From positions 62,001-126,000 of the forward strand of contig JARIED010000008.1 in assembly GCA_029266945.1 (NCBI GenBank): DNA of 64,000 bases, in the 5' to 3' direction. Every line of letters begins with the position of its first letter. Within the stretch, counting starts at the first letter, position 1. The translations under genes were made by a program, and so were the position numbers. Under the pieces are notes generated by a model, which was not told the DNA's origin, did no database searches, and saw only the letters and a program-made list of their open reading frames with translations. This stretch comes from Slackia sp. (lineage in GTDB: Bacteria > Actinomycetota > Coriobacteriia > Coriobacteriales > Eggerthellaceae). Positions 9,904 to 18,705 of the stretch are shown piece after piece.

Positions 9904-11187
9904 CTACGACAGGTCGGCCAGCGTGGTGCGCGTGGCGACGAGCGACGCGAGCGGCTCGAGCAGGTCTTTCTCGTGCGGCGCGATGGCGGCGAGGCCCTTG
10001 CGCGCCATATCGAGCAGCTCGTCGGCGAGAGGTCCCGCCTCGCGGCCGTAGACGCGCGGGCGATAGCCGCCGCGCATGACCGCCTCTTTGGCGCGCCACA
10101 CGTCCTCGATGCGGATCATCGCACAGGCGTCCTTGAGCGACTCGAGGTTTTCGTCCCAGTAGAACAGGCCTTTGATCAGCGCGGCATACGCGATGGCATA
10201 GGGCACGGGCATGGAGTCGGCGGGGCGGATCTCCACGTAGGATTTCAGGCGCACGTCGGGAAACACCATGGACAGGGCGTGCTCCACATCGGCGCGCGTC
10301 ATGGGCGTGTCGGCGTAGATTTCGCCGAAGGGCCTGGGGTCGTAGTGCGCCTCGCCGTGCCCGTCCATGCGCACGATGGCGGGCGTGTCCAGGATGTAGT
10401 CGGCGTAGTCCGCGTAGCCGAAATCGTCGTTCAAAAGCCCCGGCACCGTGTTGCAGCGGTCGGGGTCGCAGTACTTCCACACTTCGGTGCGCATGCAGGC
10501 ATGCGGGCGCGGGCCGCCTTCGAATACGGCGGCGTTGTCGCAGATCAGCGCGAATATGGGCGAGAGCACCGACGCCACGCGCATCTTCGCCATGCAATCG
10601 GCCTCGTCGCGGTAGTCGATCGACACCTGCGTGGAGGCGCTGCCGCGCATCATGCGCGGGCCCCAGGGCGATATGGCCGAGAGGTATTCGTTCATGTAGG
10701 CGTAGCGAGCCTTGGGGATGAGCTCCTTGTCGGCGGCGCGGCCCGAGGGGTCGTAGCCGATGGCGAGGGCGCGGCCGCAGACGGGGCGCAGCGCCTCGGT
10801 CACGTCCTCTTCGAATTCGTCGAAGACGCGGCGTGCGGTGTCGAGCGATCCGAAGGGGCCGGCGGACAGCTCGAGCTGGGCGGCGGGTTCGATGGTCACG
10901 TTCATCGAAGGCTTGGCTACGCCCAGAAGGTCGCCGTCGTGCACGGTGACGTCGGGGTAGCGCGTGGAAAGGGCGGCCAGCACGTCGCGCACGCCGTGCG
11001 GCTGGCTGTAGGACAAGGACTCGCCCGTGCCGTCGACGAGGAAGTGCTCGAGCTCGATTCCCACCTCGCGCGGGTCGGCGACCGAGCCTTCTTCGAAATA
11101 AGCCACGAGGGCCGCTTTGTTATGGGCGCGGGCAGGCTGGTCGCCGTGCGGCGCCTGCGAGGCCGAAAAGATGTCGGATGCGTTCAT
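9904..11187 (-). CDS. gshA: Glutamate-cysteine ligase (GCS2-type family)
   Basis: This enzyme joins glutamate and cysteine with ATP to give gamma-glutamylcysteine, the first step to glutathione or a stand-alone low-molecular-weight thiol. The 427-residue protein carries family hallmarks: GIELEHFLVD near the N-terminus, the central TIEPAAQLELSAGP strand, MRGSASTQVSIDY, and EIRPADSMP in the C-terminal half. The track ORF runs 87 codons upstream. I start at the ATG at 11187, with GAGGAGC upstream. No glutathione synthetase gene is visible nearby. It is divergent from argR. The alternative is an EgtA-like or other gamma-glutamyl ligase of the same fold. Confidence 0.85.
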   Translation of the reverse strand: MNASDIFSASQAPHGDQPARAHNKAALVAYFEEGSVADPREVGIELEHFLVDGTGESLSYSQPHGVRDVLAALSTRYPDVTVHDGDLLGVAKPSMNVTIEPAAQLELSAGPFGSLDTARRVFDEFEEDVTEALRPVCGRALAIGYDPSGRAADKELIPKARYAYMNEYLSAISPWGPRMMRGSASTQVSIDYRDEADCMAKMRVASVLSPIFALICDNAAVFEGGPRPHACMRTEVWKYCDPDRCNTVPGLLNDDFGYADYADYILDTPAIVRMDGHGEAHYDPRPFGEIYADTPMTRADVEHALSMVFPDVRLKSYVEIRPADSMPVPYAIAYAALIKGLFYWDENLESLKDACAMIRIEDVWRAKEAVMRGGYRPRVYGREAGPLADELLDMARKGLAAIAPHEKDLLEPLASLVATRTTLADLS

Positions 11188-11321
11188 AGTTGCTCCTCGA
11201 TCGGGGTTTTGGATCATGGTAGCGCACGCGCGCCCCGTGTGCGACGCGGGAGCGCAACGCATCACAGACCTGCCATCGAGTTGTTGCCGGCCGATGGCGC
11301 CCGCGCGGCGGCGGCTGCTTC

Positions 11322-11383
11322 GATGAATATTCATATATGCTACGATTCGATGACATAAAGCTCGCCTGTGTGAATACTGCTTG
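11322..11383. promoter_or_regulatory. Candidate ARG boxes between gshA and argR
   Basis: TGAATATTCA at 11324-11333 is a perfect 10-bp palindrome that matches the core of the bacterial ARG box (TGAATWWWWATTCA-like half sites). A second partial half site, GTGTGAATACTGC, follows at about 11368-11380. Both lie in an AT-rich stretch upstream of argR, consistent with ArgR autoregulation. The assignment is inference from position and motif. Confidence 0.45.
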
Positions 11384-11477
11384 AAAATTGATGCATCGTC
11401 CTGTATTTTTTCGTTGATGAAGCGTATTGGATTCGTACCGCATTCCAATGCTTTGCATAAAAATCGAGGGGAGAATT

Positions 11478-11909
11478 ATGACGAAGCGAGCAGTGCGCCA
11501 CGATGTGATCAGAGAAATCATCCGTCGCGGCAACATCAAGACGCAGCGCGACCTTGTGGAGCAGCTGCGCTCCGAGGGCTACGATTGCACGCAGGCCACC
11601 GTGTCGCGCGATATCGCAGGCATGGGGCTGGCGAAGTCCCGCGACGGCTACTACGTGCTTCCTGAAGACTTGCGCCTGCAGCGCATGGTCGGCGAGCTGG
11701 TCGAAGGCATCGAAATCGTGAACAACTTCCTGGTCGTGCGCACGCCTTCGGGCATCGCGAGCGGCGTGGCCGTCGCGCTCGACGCGGCCCAGCTCAAGGG
11801 CGTGGCGGGAACCCTGGCGGGCGACGACACCATCTTCGTGATGTGTCGCAGCTCGATCGAGGCCCAGGGCGTGGCGGAGGTCATCCGTCATCTGCAGGAC
11901 CACCAGTAG
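11478..11909 (+). CDS. argR: Arginine repressor ArgR
   Basis: ArgR is a hexameric winged-helix regulator that binds arginine and represses arginine synthesis or activates catabolism. The 143-residue protein has the DNA-binding domain at the N-terminus (KRAVRHDVIREIIRRGNIKTQ, then QATVSRDIAGMGLAK, the SR motif of the recognition helix). The C-terminal oligomerisation and arginine-binding domain is marked by GVAGTLAGDDTIFVMC, with the GDDT arginine contacts. The ATG at 11478 has GAGGGGAG upstream; the 17-codon extension in the track is AT-rich leader. No arginine biosynthesis genes are next to it, so it acts in trans, probably also on its own promoter. Confidence 0.95.
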   Translation: MTKRAVRHDVIREIIRRGNIKTQRDLVEQLRSEGYDCTQATVSRDIAGMGLAKSRDGYYVLPEDLRLQRMVGELVEGIEIVNNFLVVRTPSGIASGVAVALDAAQLKGVAGTLAGDDTIFVMCRSSIEAQGVAEVIRHLQDHQ

Positions 11910-12053
11910 GCCATGCGTCCGCCCGGGGAAGGGCGCGCCGTCCGTTTCGTGACGTAACGGCTCGTCAACCTCGTATGGAGATACCGGCGGCGCCTCGGGG
12001 CGCCGCCTTCTTTTTGGTATAGTGCGGTTTCACGGCACTATGAAAGGGTTCCG

Positions 12054-12686
12054 ATGAACATGTCTATGAAACGAATTTCCCGCGTCGTGGCTTGCACGGC
12101 CGCGGCTGCCCTGCTGAGCTTCGCGCTCGTGTCCTGCGGCGGCGACGGCCAGCAGAAGTCGCCCGCCCAGCTCAACCGCGAATACATGGCCAGCGTCAAC
12201 ACCATCAGCGCCGAAGCGGCCGATTCGCTGTCGTCGTTCAACGCGGCCGTTTCCGAGGGCGACCTTGCCGCCATGCGCCTGTCCGCGTCCGACGCCGCCA
12301 AGAAGCTCGAGAAGATTTCCGATATGACCGCACCTGAGCCGCTGGCCCAGGTGCATGAGGAATACAAGGCGGGCGTGAACGACCTGACCGCCGCCTTGTC
12401 CGAGTACGTGGAAGCATATGCGGCGCTTCAGAGCTCTGCCGACGCCGCCGCGAGCAAGTCCGTCACGCAGACGTCCGGCAAGAATCAGGCGCCCGCGCCG
12501 AGCATCGACACAGAGACCTTCGCGTCCCAGGTCGCCAATATCCAGGCCCGCTACGATAGCGGCATGGCGCATCTGTCCAAGGCCGACTCCATGGTGGCCG
12601 AGCTCGCCGGCGGCGAGGCTCCCGCCGAAGACGACGCCGCCGCTCAGGCCGACGCCTCCTGGGAAGAGCAGCCTGCCCAGGAGTAA
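12054..12686 (+). CDS. Secreted lipoprotein of unknown function
   Basis: The gene encodes 210 residues with a clear lipoprotein signal: a basic N-terminus (MKRISR), a hydrophobic stretch (VVACTAAAALLSFAL) and the lipobox LVSC with the lipidated Cys at residue 28, followed by GGDG. The mature protein is Ala/Ser/Glu-rich, probably helical (AADSLSSFNAAVSEGDLAAM, then a DAAKKLEKI helix), and ends in an acidic disordered tail (APAEDDAAAQADASWEEQ). It contains no other Cys and no catalytic motif that I recognise. GAAAGG precedes the ATG. It sits alone between argR and tcdA, with its own terminator. Confidence 0.8.
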   Translation: MNMSMKRISRVVACTAAAALLSFALVSCGGDGQQKSPAQLNREYMASVNTISAEAADSLSSFNAAVSEGDLAAMRLSASDAAKKLEKISDMTAPEPLAQVHEEYKAGVNDLTAALSEYVEAYAALQSSADAAASKSVTQTSGKNQAPAPSIDTETFASQVANIQARYDSGMAHLSKADSMVAELAGGEAPAEDDAAAQADASWEEQPAQE

Positions 12687-12721
12687 TCCTGCAACGACGC
12701 TCTTCATCGCATTGGTTGCAC

Positions 12722-12750
12722 AGCCCGGCTCCATGCTGGGCTTTTTCATG
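12722..12750 (+). terminator. Terminator after the lipoprotein gene
   Basis: The stem AGCCCGGC/GCTGGGCT (one G-T pair) with a TCCAT loop is followed by TTTTTC. Confidence 0.8.
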
Positions 12751-12964
12751 CGCTTTTGCCTCGGGCGGGCGGATGCGGCGCCGCCATCGGTTCCGCCTGC
12801 GTTATGATGCATCGACCCTCTGCAGGGGGGGCAGGTACGTTCGCGTACGGCATTCCTGCATGGCGGGAGCCTATTCGACTATACAATGTAAAGATATATG
12901 ATGGCCGTGCGCTGCAGCCGCCTGAGGAGTGCAGGCGCGATGTGCCGCGAGGGAGGATGCCGGT

Positions 12965-13738
12965 ATGCAGATCGATGCGCGTCAGGGCGAAGACAGTGTG
13001 CAGGAAGCGAAAGCGCCCGCGCCGAGCGACGCGCGCACGGAGCGCACCGCCCGCATCGTCGGCGCGCAGGGCGTCGAGCGCCTGGCCGGCGCCACAGTGG
13101 CGGTGTTCGGCCTGGGAGGCGTGGGATCGAGCTGCGCCGAGGCCTTGGCGCGCGCCGGCGTCGGGTCGCTCGTGCTCATCGACCGCGACGAGGTGGATGA
13201 GAGCAACATCAACCGCCAGGCGCTCGCGTTCTACAGCACGATCGGCCGCAGGAAAGCCGAGGTCATGGCGGCCATGGTGCGCGACATCTCGCCGCAGGCC
13301 CGCGTGGTCGCGCACGACGCCTTCGTCACCGAAGACCGCGTCGGTGAATTCATCGGCGATTCGGTGGGCTATATCGTCGACGCGCTCGACACCGTGACCA
13401 CCAAGCTCGCGCTGGCCGCCTACGCGCAGCAGGCGGGAATCGAGTACGTGGGCAGCATGGGCGCGGCGAACAAGCGCCGCCCCGAAGAGCTGCGCTTCGC
13501 CGACATCTACGACACCCGGACCTGTCCGTTATGCCGCGCGGTGCGCAAGCAGGCGCGCAAGCGCGGAATCGAGCGTATGCGCGTGCTGTATTCCGCCGAG
13601 CAGCCGGTGCCCGTGGCTGCGGCGGAAGGCGCGCTGCGCAGGGAGCGTACCGAGCTCGGCACGTTTTCTTTCATGCCGCCGATCATGGGCCAGATGGTCG
13701 CGGGCGACGTGATCAAATCCATCGTGGGCATCGAGTGA
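12965..13738 (+). CDS. tcdA: tRNA threonylcarbamoyladenosine dehydratase
   Basis: TcdA, an E1-like ATP-dependent enzyme, cyclises t6A37 in ANN-decoding tRNAs to ct6A. The 257-residue protein has the ThiF/MoeB-type nucleotide fold: GLGGVGSSCAEALARAGVG near residue 50, DRDEVDESNINRQ, and DALDTVTTKLAL. The CPLC pair and SFMPPIMGQMVAG near the end match TcdA/CsdL. The ATG at 12965 follows GAGGGAGG. The longer track ORF only adds leader sequence. It is 48 bases upstream of the radical SAM gene, likely in one transcript. ThiF-family proteins are often mislabelled; the length and the absence of a zinc-binding MoeB C-terminus support TcdA. Confidence 0.9.
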   Translation: MQIDARQGEDSVQEAKAPAPSDARTERTARIVGAQGVERLAGATVAVFGLGGVGSSCAEALARAGVGSLVLIDRDEVDESNINRQALAFYSTIGRRKAEVMAAMVRDISPQARVVAHDAFVTEDRVGEFIGDSVGYIVDALDTVTTKLALAAYAQQAGIEYVGSMGAANKRRPEELRFADIYDTRTCPLCRAVRKQARKRGIERMRVLYSAEQPVPVAAAEGALRRERTELGTFSFMPPIMGQMVAGDVIKSIVGIE

Positions 13739-13786
13739 CCGAGGCTACACGCTCCCGACTGTTCTCCTTTTACGAAAGGATGTGAA

Positions 13787-15778
13787 ATGAACGCGGAATT
13801 CCTCCCCGTCACTATGGATGAGGCGCGCGAGCGCGGCTGGGACCAGGTCGATTTCGTCTATGTGTCCGGCGACGCCTACGTCGACCATCCTTCGTTCGGC
13901 GCGGCCATCATCACGCGCGTGCTCGAGGCCAACGGCTACAAGGTGGGCGTGATCGCTCAGCCCGACTGGAAAGACCCCGACAGCATCTCGGTGTTCGGCG
14001 AGCCGCGCCTGGGCTTTCTCGTGTCCGCCGGCAATATGGACTCGATGGTCAACCATTACACGTCGTCCAAGAAGCCGCGCCGCTCCGACGCGTATTCGCC
14101 GGGCGGCAAGGCGGGCATGAGGCCCAATCACGCCGCGGCGGTGTATGGCAACCTCATTCGCCGGTCGTATAAGAACACGCCGATCATCGTGGGCGGCATC
14201 GAGGCGAGCCTGCGCCGCCTGGCCCACTACGATTACTGGTCCGATAAGCTCAAGCGCTCGATCCTGCTAGATTCGGGCGCCGATATCGTGTCGTACGGCA
14301 TGGGGGAGCGTTCGATCGTGGAAATCGCCGACGCGCTGGCGAGCGGCCTTTCGATCGAGGACATCACGTTCATCGACGGCACAGTGTACAAGACGCGCTC
14401 GCTCGACTACGTCTACGATGCCGTGACGTTGCCGCCGTTCGAGCGCATGCAGCAGGACAAGCTCGCCTACGCCGAAAGCTTCGGCGTGCAGTACTGCAAT
14501 TCCGACCCATTCACCGGCAAGCGTCTGGTCGAAGAGTACCCCCATGGCGTCTACGTGGTGCAGAATCCGCCTTCCAAGCCGCTTTCGCGCGGCGAGCTTG
14601 ACGCCGTCTACCGCCTGCCGTACGCGCGCACCTACCATCCCATGTACGAGGCCGAAGGCGGCGTGCCCGCCATCTCCGAGGTGAAGTTCAGCCTGGCCAG
14701 CAGCCGCGGCTGTTTCGGCGAATGCTCGTTTTGCGCGCTTACCTTCCATCAGGGCCGCATCGTGCAGTCGCGCAGCAAGGAGTCGCTGGTCGACGAGGCG
14801 AAGCTGTTCGCCGACGACCCCGATTTCAAGGGATATATCCACGACGTAGGCGGCCCGACGGCCAATTTCCGCGCGCCCGCGTGCCGAAAGCAGATGTCGC
14901 ATGGCGCCTGCCCGCATAAGAGCTGCCTGTTCCCCGAGCCCTGCAGGAAGCTCGAGGTCGATCACGAGGACTATCTGGACGTGCTGCGCAGCCTGCGCGC
15001 GCTGCCCGGCGTGAAGAAGGTGTTCATCCGTTCGGGCGTGCGCTTCGACTACGCGCTGGCCGATCCTGATGACACGTTCATCCGCGAGCTGTGCGAGCAC
15101 CACGTGAGCGGTCAGCTCAAAGTGGCGCCCGAACACGTGTCCGACGCCGTGTTGTCGGTGATGGGCAAGCCGCGCAACGAGGTCTACGAGCGCTTCCGCA
15201 AGCGCTATGCGCGCGTGAACGCCGACCTGGGCAAGAAGCAGTACCTGGTGCCGTACCTCATGTCGTCGCACCCGGGCTCCACGCTCAAAGAAGCGGTCGA
15301 GCTGGCGGAATACTGCCGCGATTTGGGATATATGCCCGAACAGGTGCAGGATTTCTATCCCACGCCGTCAACCATTTCGACGTGCATGTACTACACGGGT
15401 GTCGATCCGCGCACGATGAAGCCGGTCTACACGCCGAAGAGCACGCACGAAAAGGCCCTGCAGCGCGCGCTGATTCAGTATCGCGATCCGAAGAATTACG
15501 ACCTGGTGGTCGAGGCGCTTCGCAAGGCGGGCCGCGAAGACCTGATCGGGTTCGACGAGCGTTGCCTGGTGCGCCCGCGCAAAGGCGGCGGCAAGCAGGG
15601 CGCGCCGAAGCGTCAGGGCGGCGGCGAGCGTAAGCAGCGTCCGCAGAAGGACCGGTCCGGCGTTCGCGACGAACGCGGGTCGAAGCAGGGCCGCGGCCAG
15701 GACCGCCGCCGTTCTAAGGGGTCGACGGGCGGGGGTGCGCCGTCTTCTCGCTCGAAGAAGGGCTCGCAGCGTCGCTAG
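13787..15778 (+). CDS. YgiQ-family radical SAM protein
   Basis: YgiQ (UPF0313) is a widespread radical SAM family of unknown reaction. The 663-residue protein has the typical long form. An N-terminal Rossmann-like B12-binding-type region comes first (SGDAYVDHPSFGAAII, then GFLVSAGNMDSMVNHY), with a conserved IVGGIEASLRRLAHYDYW. The radical SAM barrel follows with the CxxxCxxC cluster motif CFGECSFCAL near residue 311, and further conserved Cys (CPHKSCLFPEPC). The last 80 residues are a low-complexity Gly/Lys/Arg/Gln tail, probably disordered and possibly nucleic-acid binding. GAAAGGATG gives the ribosome site. It is likely co-transcribed with tcdA. Confidence 0.93.
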   Translation: MNAEFLPVTMDEARERGWDQVDFVYVSGDAYVDHPSFGAAIITRVLEANGYKVGVIAQPDWKDPDSISVFGEPRLGFLVSAGNMDSMVNHYTSSKKPRRSDAYSPGGKAGMRPNHAAAVYGNLIRRSYKNTPIIVGGIEASLRRLAHYDYWSDKLKRSILLDSGADIVSYGMGERSIVEIADALASGLSIEDITFIDGTVYKTRSLDYVYDAVTLPPFERMQQDKLAYAESFGVQYCNSDPFTGKRLVEEYPHGVYVVQNPPSKPLSRGELDAVYRLPYARTYHPMYEAEGGVPAISEVKFSLASSRGCFGECSFCALTFHQGRIVQSRSKESLVDEAKLFADDPDFKGYIHDVGGPTANFRAPACRKQMSHGACPHKSCLFPEPCRKLEVDHEDYLDVLRSLRALPGVKKVFIRSGVRFDYALADPDDTFIRELCEHHVSGQLKVAPEHVSDAVLSVMGKPRNEVYERFRKRYARVNADLGKKQYLVPYLMSSHPGSTLKEAVELAEYCRDLGYMPEQVQDFYPTPSTISTCMYYTGVDPRTMKPVYTPKSTHEKALQRALIQYRDPKNYDLVVEALRKAGREDLIGFDERCLVRPRKGGGKQGAPKRQGGGERKQRPQKDRSGVRDERGSKQGRGQDRRRSKGSTGGGAPSSRSKKGSQRR

Positions 15779-15786
15779 GCGCGCGG

Positions 15787-15820
15787 CCCGATGCCGGTTC
15801 GGCAACGCATCGGGGCGTTT
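15787..15820 (+). terminator. Weak terminator after the YgiQ gene
   Basis: The stem CCCGATGC/GCATCGGG encloses a 12-base loop and is followed by GCGTTTCG. The T-tract is short. Confidence 0.45.
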
Positions 15821-15889
15821 CGCCCCGTATGCGCCTATCATGGAGACGAACGGCGTTTCCGCCGTTTTCTACCGAGGGAGGACCGACCT

Positions 15890-16558
15890 ATGAGCACTGA
15901 GGTCATCGTGCAGCCCAATGCCGTGGAGAAAGCCGCGGACGAGCGCGCCGCCGACGTGATGCTTGTGAAGGAGACGCTTCAGAAGTATCAAGCGGCCATG
16001 CGCCAGATGGAGGTCCGCTTCGAGGTCTTGGACAAAGACCTGAGCCTGAAGAAGAATCGCAACCCCATTCACCATATCGAATCGCGCGTGAAAAGCCCGT
16101 CGAGCATCGTCGAGAAGCTGCGCCGGCGCGGTCACGAACCCACGCTGGCCAACATGGAGCGCTGTCTCACCGACGTGGCTGGCGTACGCGTGATCTGCTC
16201 TTACATCGACGACGCCTACGGCCTGCTAGAACTGCTCGAGCGCCAGGACGACCTGGAAATCGTCACGGTGAAAGACTACATCGCCAACCCCAAGCCCAAC
16301 GGCTACCGCAGCCTGCATGCCATCGTGCGCATGCCGGTGTATTTTATGGACAAGAAGGAATTCGTGCCCGTCGAGGTGCAGATCCGCACCATCGCCATGG
16401 ATTTCTGGGCGAGCCTCGAGCACGGCTTGAAGTACAAGGCGGTCGATGCGGTCAAGGGTATCGATTCCTTCGACGAGCTGCGCGACTGCAGCCGCGTGAT
16501 CGAAGACGTCGAGCATCGCATGCAGATTCTCGCGCGCGCGATGGACGACGAATGCTAG
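15890..16558 (+). CDS. Small alarmone synthetase (RelA/SpoT-domain GTP pyrophosphokinase)
   Basis: This single-domain enzyme transfers pyrophosphate from ATP to GTP or GDP to make (p)ppGpp, the stringent-response signal. The 222-residue protein consists of the synthetase domain only: no HD hydrolase, TGS or ACT domains. Key motifs are the ATP-binding basic region (RNPIHHIESRVKSPSSI), DVAGVRVICSYIDDAY, the G-loop NPKPNGYRSLHAIV with its Tyr that stacks on the guanine, and VEVQIRTIAMDFWASLEH. The size and domain limits match RelQ/YjbM or YwaC-type synthetases. The ATG at 15890 follows GGGAGG; the track start is 33 codons too early. It stands alone. Confidence 0.92.
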   Translation: MSTEVIVQPNAVEKAADERAADVMLVKETLQKYQAAMRQMEVRFEVLDKDLSLKKNRNPIHHIESRVKSPSSIVEKLRRRGHEPTLANMERCLTDVAGVRVICSYIDDAYGLLELLERQDDLEIVTVKDYIANPKPNGYRSLHAIVRMPVYFMDKKEFVPVEVQIRTIAMDFWASLEHGLKYKAVDAVKGIDSFDELRDCSRVIEDVEHRMQILARAMDDEC

Positions 16559-16703
16559 GCGCCGCGCCGTCGGCCGAGCATGGAGCGAATGCGCATATCC
16601 TGTAACGCGGCGGTGACGTTTGCGTGAAAGCGGCATTCGTCGCTTTCGCCGCGTCTTCGCGGCGCGTATCGTCGTGATGCAGACGATGTCGAAGGGAGGA
16701 TGC

Positions 16704-17750
16704 GTGGCAGAAGAAACGAAACCGGCCAAGAAGGCCGAAGCGTCGTTTTGGCGGAGCCTGTTCGACGATATATCCATCGCCCAGCTGCTCGCGGGCGCGT
16801 TGGCGGCGGTCACGTCGATGCTGCTGGCCTCGCGGATCGGCATCGCGGGTTCGGTGATCGGCGTGGCGGTCGGCTCGATCGTGTCGGCGGTCGCCTCGCA
16901 GGTGTATAAGAAATTCCTGTCGGCTTCGGCCGAGAAACTCAAAGACATGGCGCCTGACCATGGACCGTTCGCGCCGCCCTCGCGTCGCGCCGCGCAGGCC
17001 GACGACGCCGCAAGCAGCGCGCAGACCACGGTGCTTGCGGGCGTTTCTGCGGCCGAGACGGTCGCGATGCCTGCTTCCGCCGCCCAGGCCGGCGACGGTC
17101 TTGCGTCCGCGCGTACGACGAAAACCGACGCCTATGCCGAAGCGGCTCGCGCCCGTTCGCGCTCGGCCCGCGCGCGCAAGGCTAAGGTCCAGCGCAACGC
17201 CGTGATCGTGGCCGTCTTGTCGGCGCTCGTCGCGATCGCGTTGAGCGCCGTGGCGATCGAAGTGGTGACGGCGGGTCAAGGCGTCGGCGCCAAGCCCGAG
17301 CCGCTTATGCCGACCGCGCCGTGGAGCGCGCCTGCGAAGGAGGCCGCCGAGCCCGCCAAGGGCGATGAGGCGAGCCGGATTGCGCCGACGACCGGGCAAT
17401 CCGGCGATGCCGCGCAGAATCCCGCGCCCAATGGCTCGTCCTTGCAAGGCGATACCGCCGGCGCGCAAGGCGCTCAGCCCGATCCTTCCGACGGCCAGCA
17501 AAGCGGCCAGGCGCCTTCCGAGGGCGGCGGTGCGGCCGCGACGCCCGACCAGGGCGCTTCGGGCTCGTCCGGCTCGCAGGGATCCGCATCCTCGGGGCAG
17601 GGGTCGTCTTCGGGCTCCGGCTCTTCGTCGGGTGGCGACACGACCGATTCGGGGTCGGTGCCGTCGGGGCATACGGGTGCTTCGGCCGGCTCTTCGGGCC
17701 AGGTCGACTCGTCATCGGGCGCGTCTGCTGCAAGCGTCGTCTTCTTCTAG
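16704..17750 (+). CDS. Membrane protein with low-complexity Ser/Gly tail, function unknown
   Basis: The gene encodes 348 residues from a GTG start at 16704, set by AAGGGAGG four bases upstream; an ATG at 16677 is an alternative. A Gly/Ala-rich hydrophobic stretch near the N-terminus (SIAQLLAGALAAVTSMLLAS, then GIAGSVIGVAVGSIVSAV) could form two short membrane helices or a hairpin. An Ala-rich cytoplasmic stretch with a basic RARSRSARARKAKVQR patch follows, then one clear TM (AVIVAVLSALVAIALSAVAI). The last 150 residues are Ser, Gly, Gln, Ala and Pro, likely disordered and outside the cell. No catalytic motif is visible. It lies 24 bases upstream of the TatD gene, so it is probably co-transcribed. 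Confidence 0.7.
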   Translation: MAEETKPAKKAEASFWRSLFDDISIAQLLAGALAAVTSMLLASRIGIAGSVIGVAVGSIVSAVASQVYKKFLSASAEKLKDMAPDHGPFAPPSRRAAQADDAASSAQTTVLAGVSAAETVAMPASAAQAGDGLASARTTKTDAYAEAARARSRSARARKAKVQRNAVIVAVLSALVAIALSAVAIEVVTAGQGVGAKPEPLMPTAPWSAPAKEAAEPAKGDEASRIAPTTGQSGDAAQNPAPNGSSLQGDTAGAQGAQPDPSDGQQSGQAPSEGGGAAATPDQGASGSSGSQGSASSGQGSSSGSGSSSGGDTTDSGSVPSGHTGASAGSSGQVDSSSGASAASVVFF

Positions 17751-17774
17751 CGCATTCCGGCGAAAAGGACTTCC

Positions 17775-18575
17775 ATGCTCTACGATATGCATTGCCACCT
17801 GGACTTTTCCGATGAAGGCCCCGCCATCGCGCGTTCGATGGCGGGGATTGTCGCGGCGTTTTCCGCGACGGTCGACCCCGACCGCTTCGACCGCGCGACG
17901 GATCGTCTGGCCTGCGCGCCGCAGGTGCGCGTGGGGTTGGGTCTGCATCCGTGGCAGGCCTCATCGCCGCATTTCGGCGATCAGGCGGAGCGGTTCGTCG
18001 CCTGCGCGGCGGCGTGTCCGTTCGTCGGGGAAGTGGGGCTCGACTTCTCGCCGCGCCGTCTGCAGACGCGCGAGGCGCAGATGCGCGCGTTCGACCGCGT
18101 CGTGTGCGCCCTCGTCTCGCATGACGCGCCGTTTCCGCATGGCATCGTGTCGATTCATGCGGTGCGCGCGGTCGACGAGGTCGTCGATGCGTTCGAACGT
18201 CGCGGCGCGACGGCGCGTTCCCGGTTCGCTCCACCCGCGAGCGCGGGAGGGCGCGTGCTCGTGCTTCATTCGTTCGCGGGCTCGTCCGACCAGCTGCATC
18301 GCGCGGTCGAGGCGGGCTTTTACTTCTCGGTCGGCTCGCGCATGCTGGCGACGAAGCGCGGTCGCGCTTACGTGCGCGCCATTCCCGTCGAAAGAATATT
18401 GATCGAAACCGACATGCCTTCGCACGAGGGAGACCCGTTTTCCGCAGATGCGTGGCGCGAGGCCTTGGAAGGTTCGCTTGCGACGATCGCCAACGCTCGT
18501 GGAGACGACGCCTGGGCGCTGTGGGATGCGGTGGCGGCTACGAGCGCGCGCATTCTGGGCATGCAAGACGCGTAG
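17775..18575 (+). CDS. TatD-family metal-dependent hydrolase
   Basis: TatD proteins are TIM-barrel metal hydrolases of the amidohydrolase superfamily, several of which act as 3'-5' DNases. The 266-residue protein has the motif series in order: DMHCHLDF (metal His pair), GLGLHPW, GEVGLDF (bridging Glu), a His in LVLHSF and ETDMPS near the end. Some intervening stretches are unusually short or divergent from classic TatD, so DNase activity is not certain. The ATG at 17775 follows AAAAGGAC. It follows the low-complexity membrane protein by 24 bases. A second TatD-like gene lies at 43086; the two are only distantly similar. Confidence 0.88.
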   Translation: MLYDMHCHLDFSDEGPAIARSMAGIVAAFSATVDPDRFDRATDRLACAPQVRVGLGLHPWQASSPHFGDQAERFVACAAACPFVGEVGLDFSPRRLQTREAQMRAFDRVVCALVSHDAPFPHGIVSIHAVRAVDEVVDAFERRGATARSRFAPPASAGGRVLVLHSFAGSSDQLHRAVEAGFYFSVGSRMLATKRGRAYVRAIPVERILIETDMPSHEGDPFSADAWREALEGSLATIANARGDDAWALWDAVAATSARILGMQDA

Positions 18576-18705
18576 CGCCGCGTCGGTTTCGAAAGCTCGG
18601 CTCGTCCGCGCATTCGTGGTCGTATCGTGGCCGGTGTGCTGCTAGGATAGGCGCATGCAAGATACCGGGGCGACGGATGCCCCGCGACGGCCGAAAGAGG
18701 GCTTT

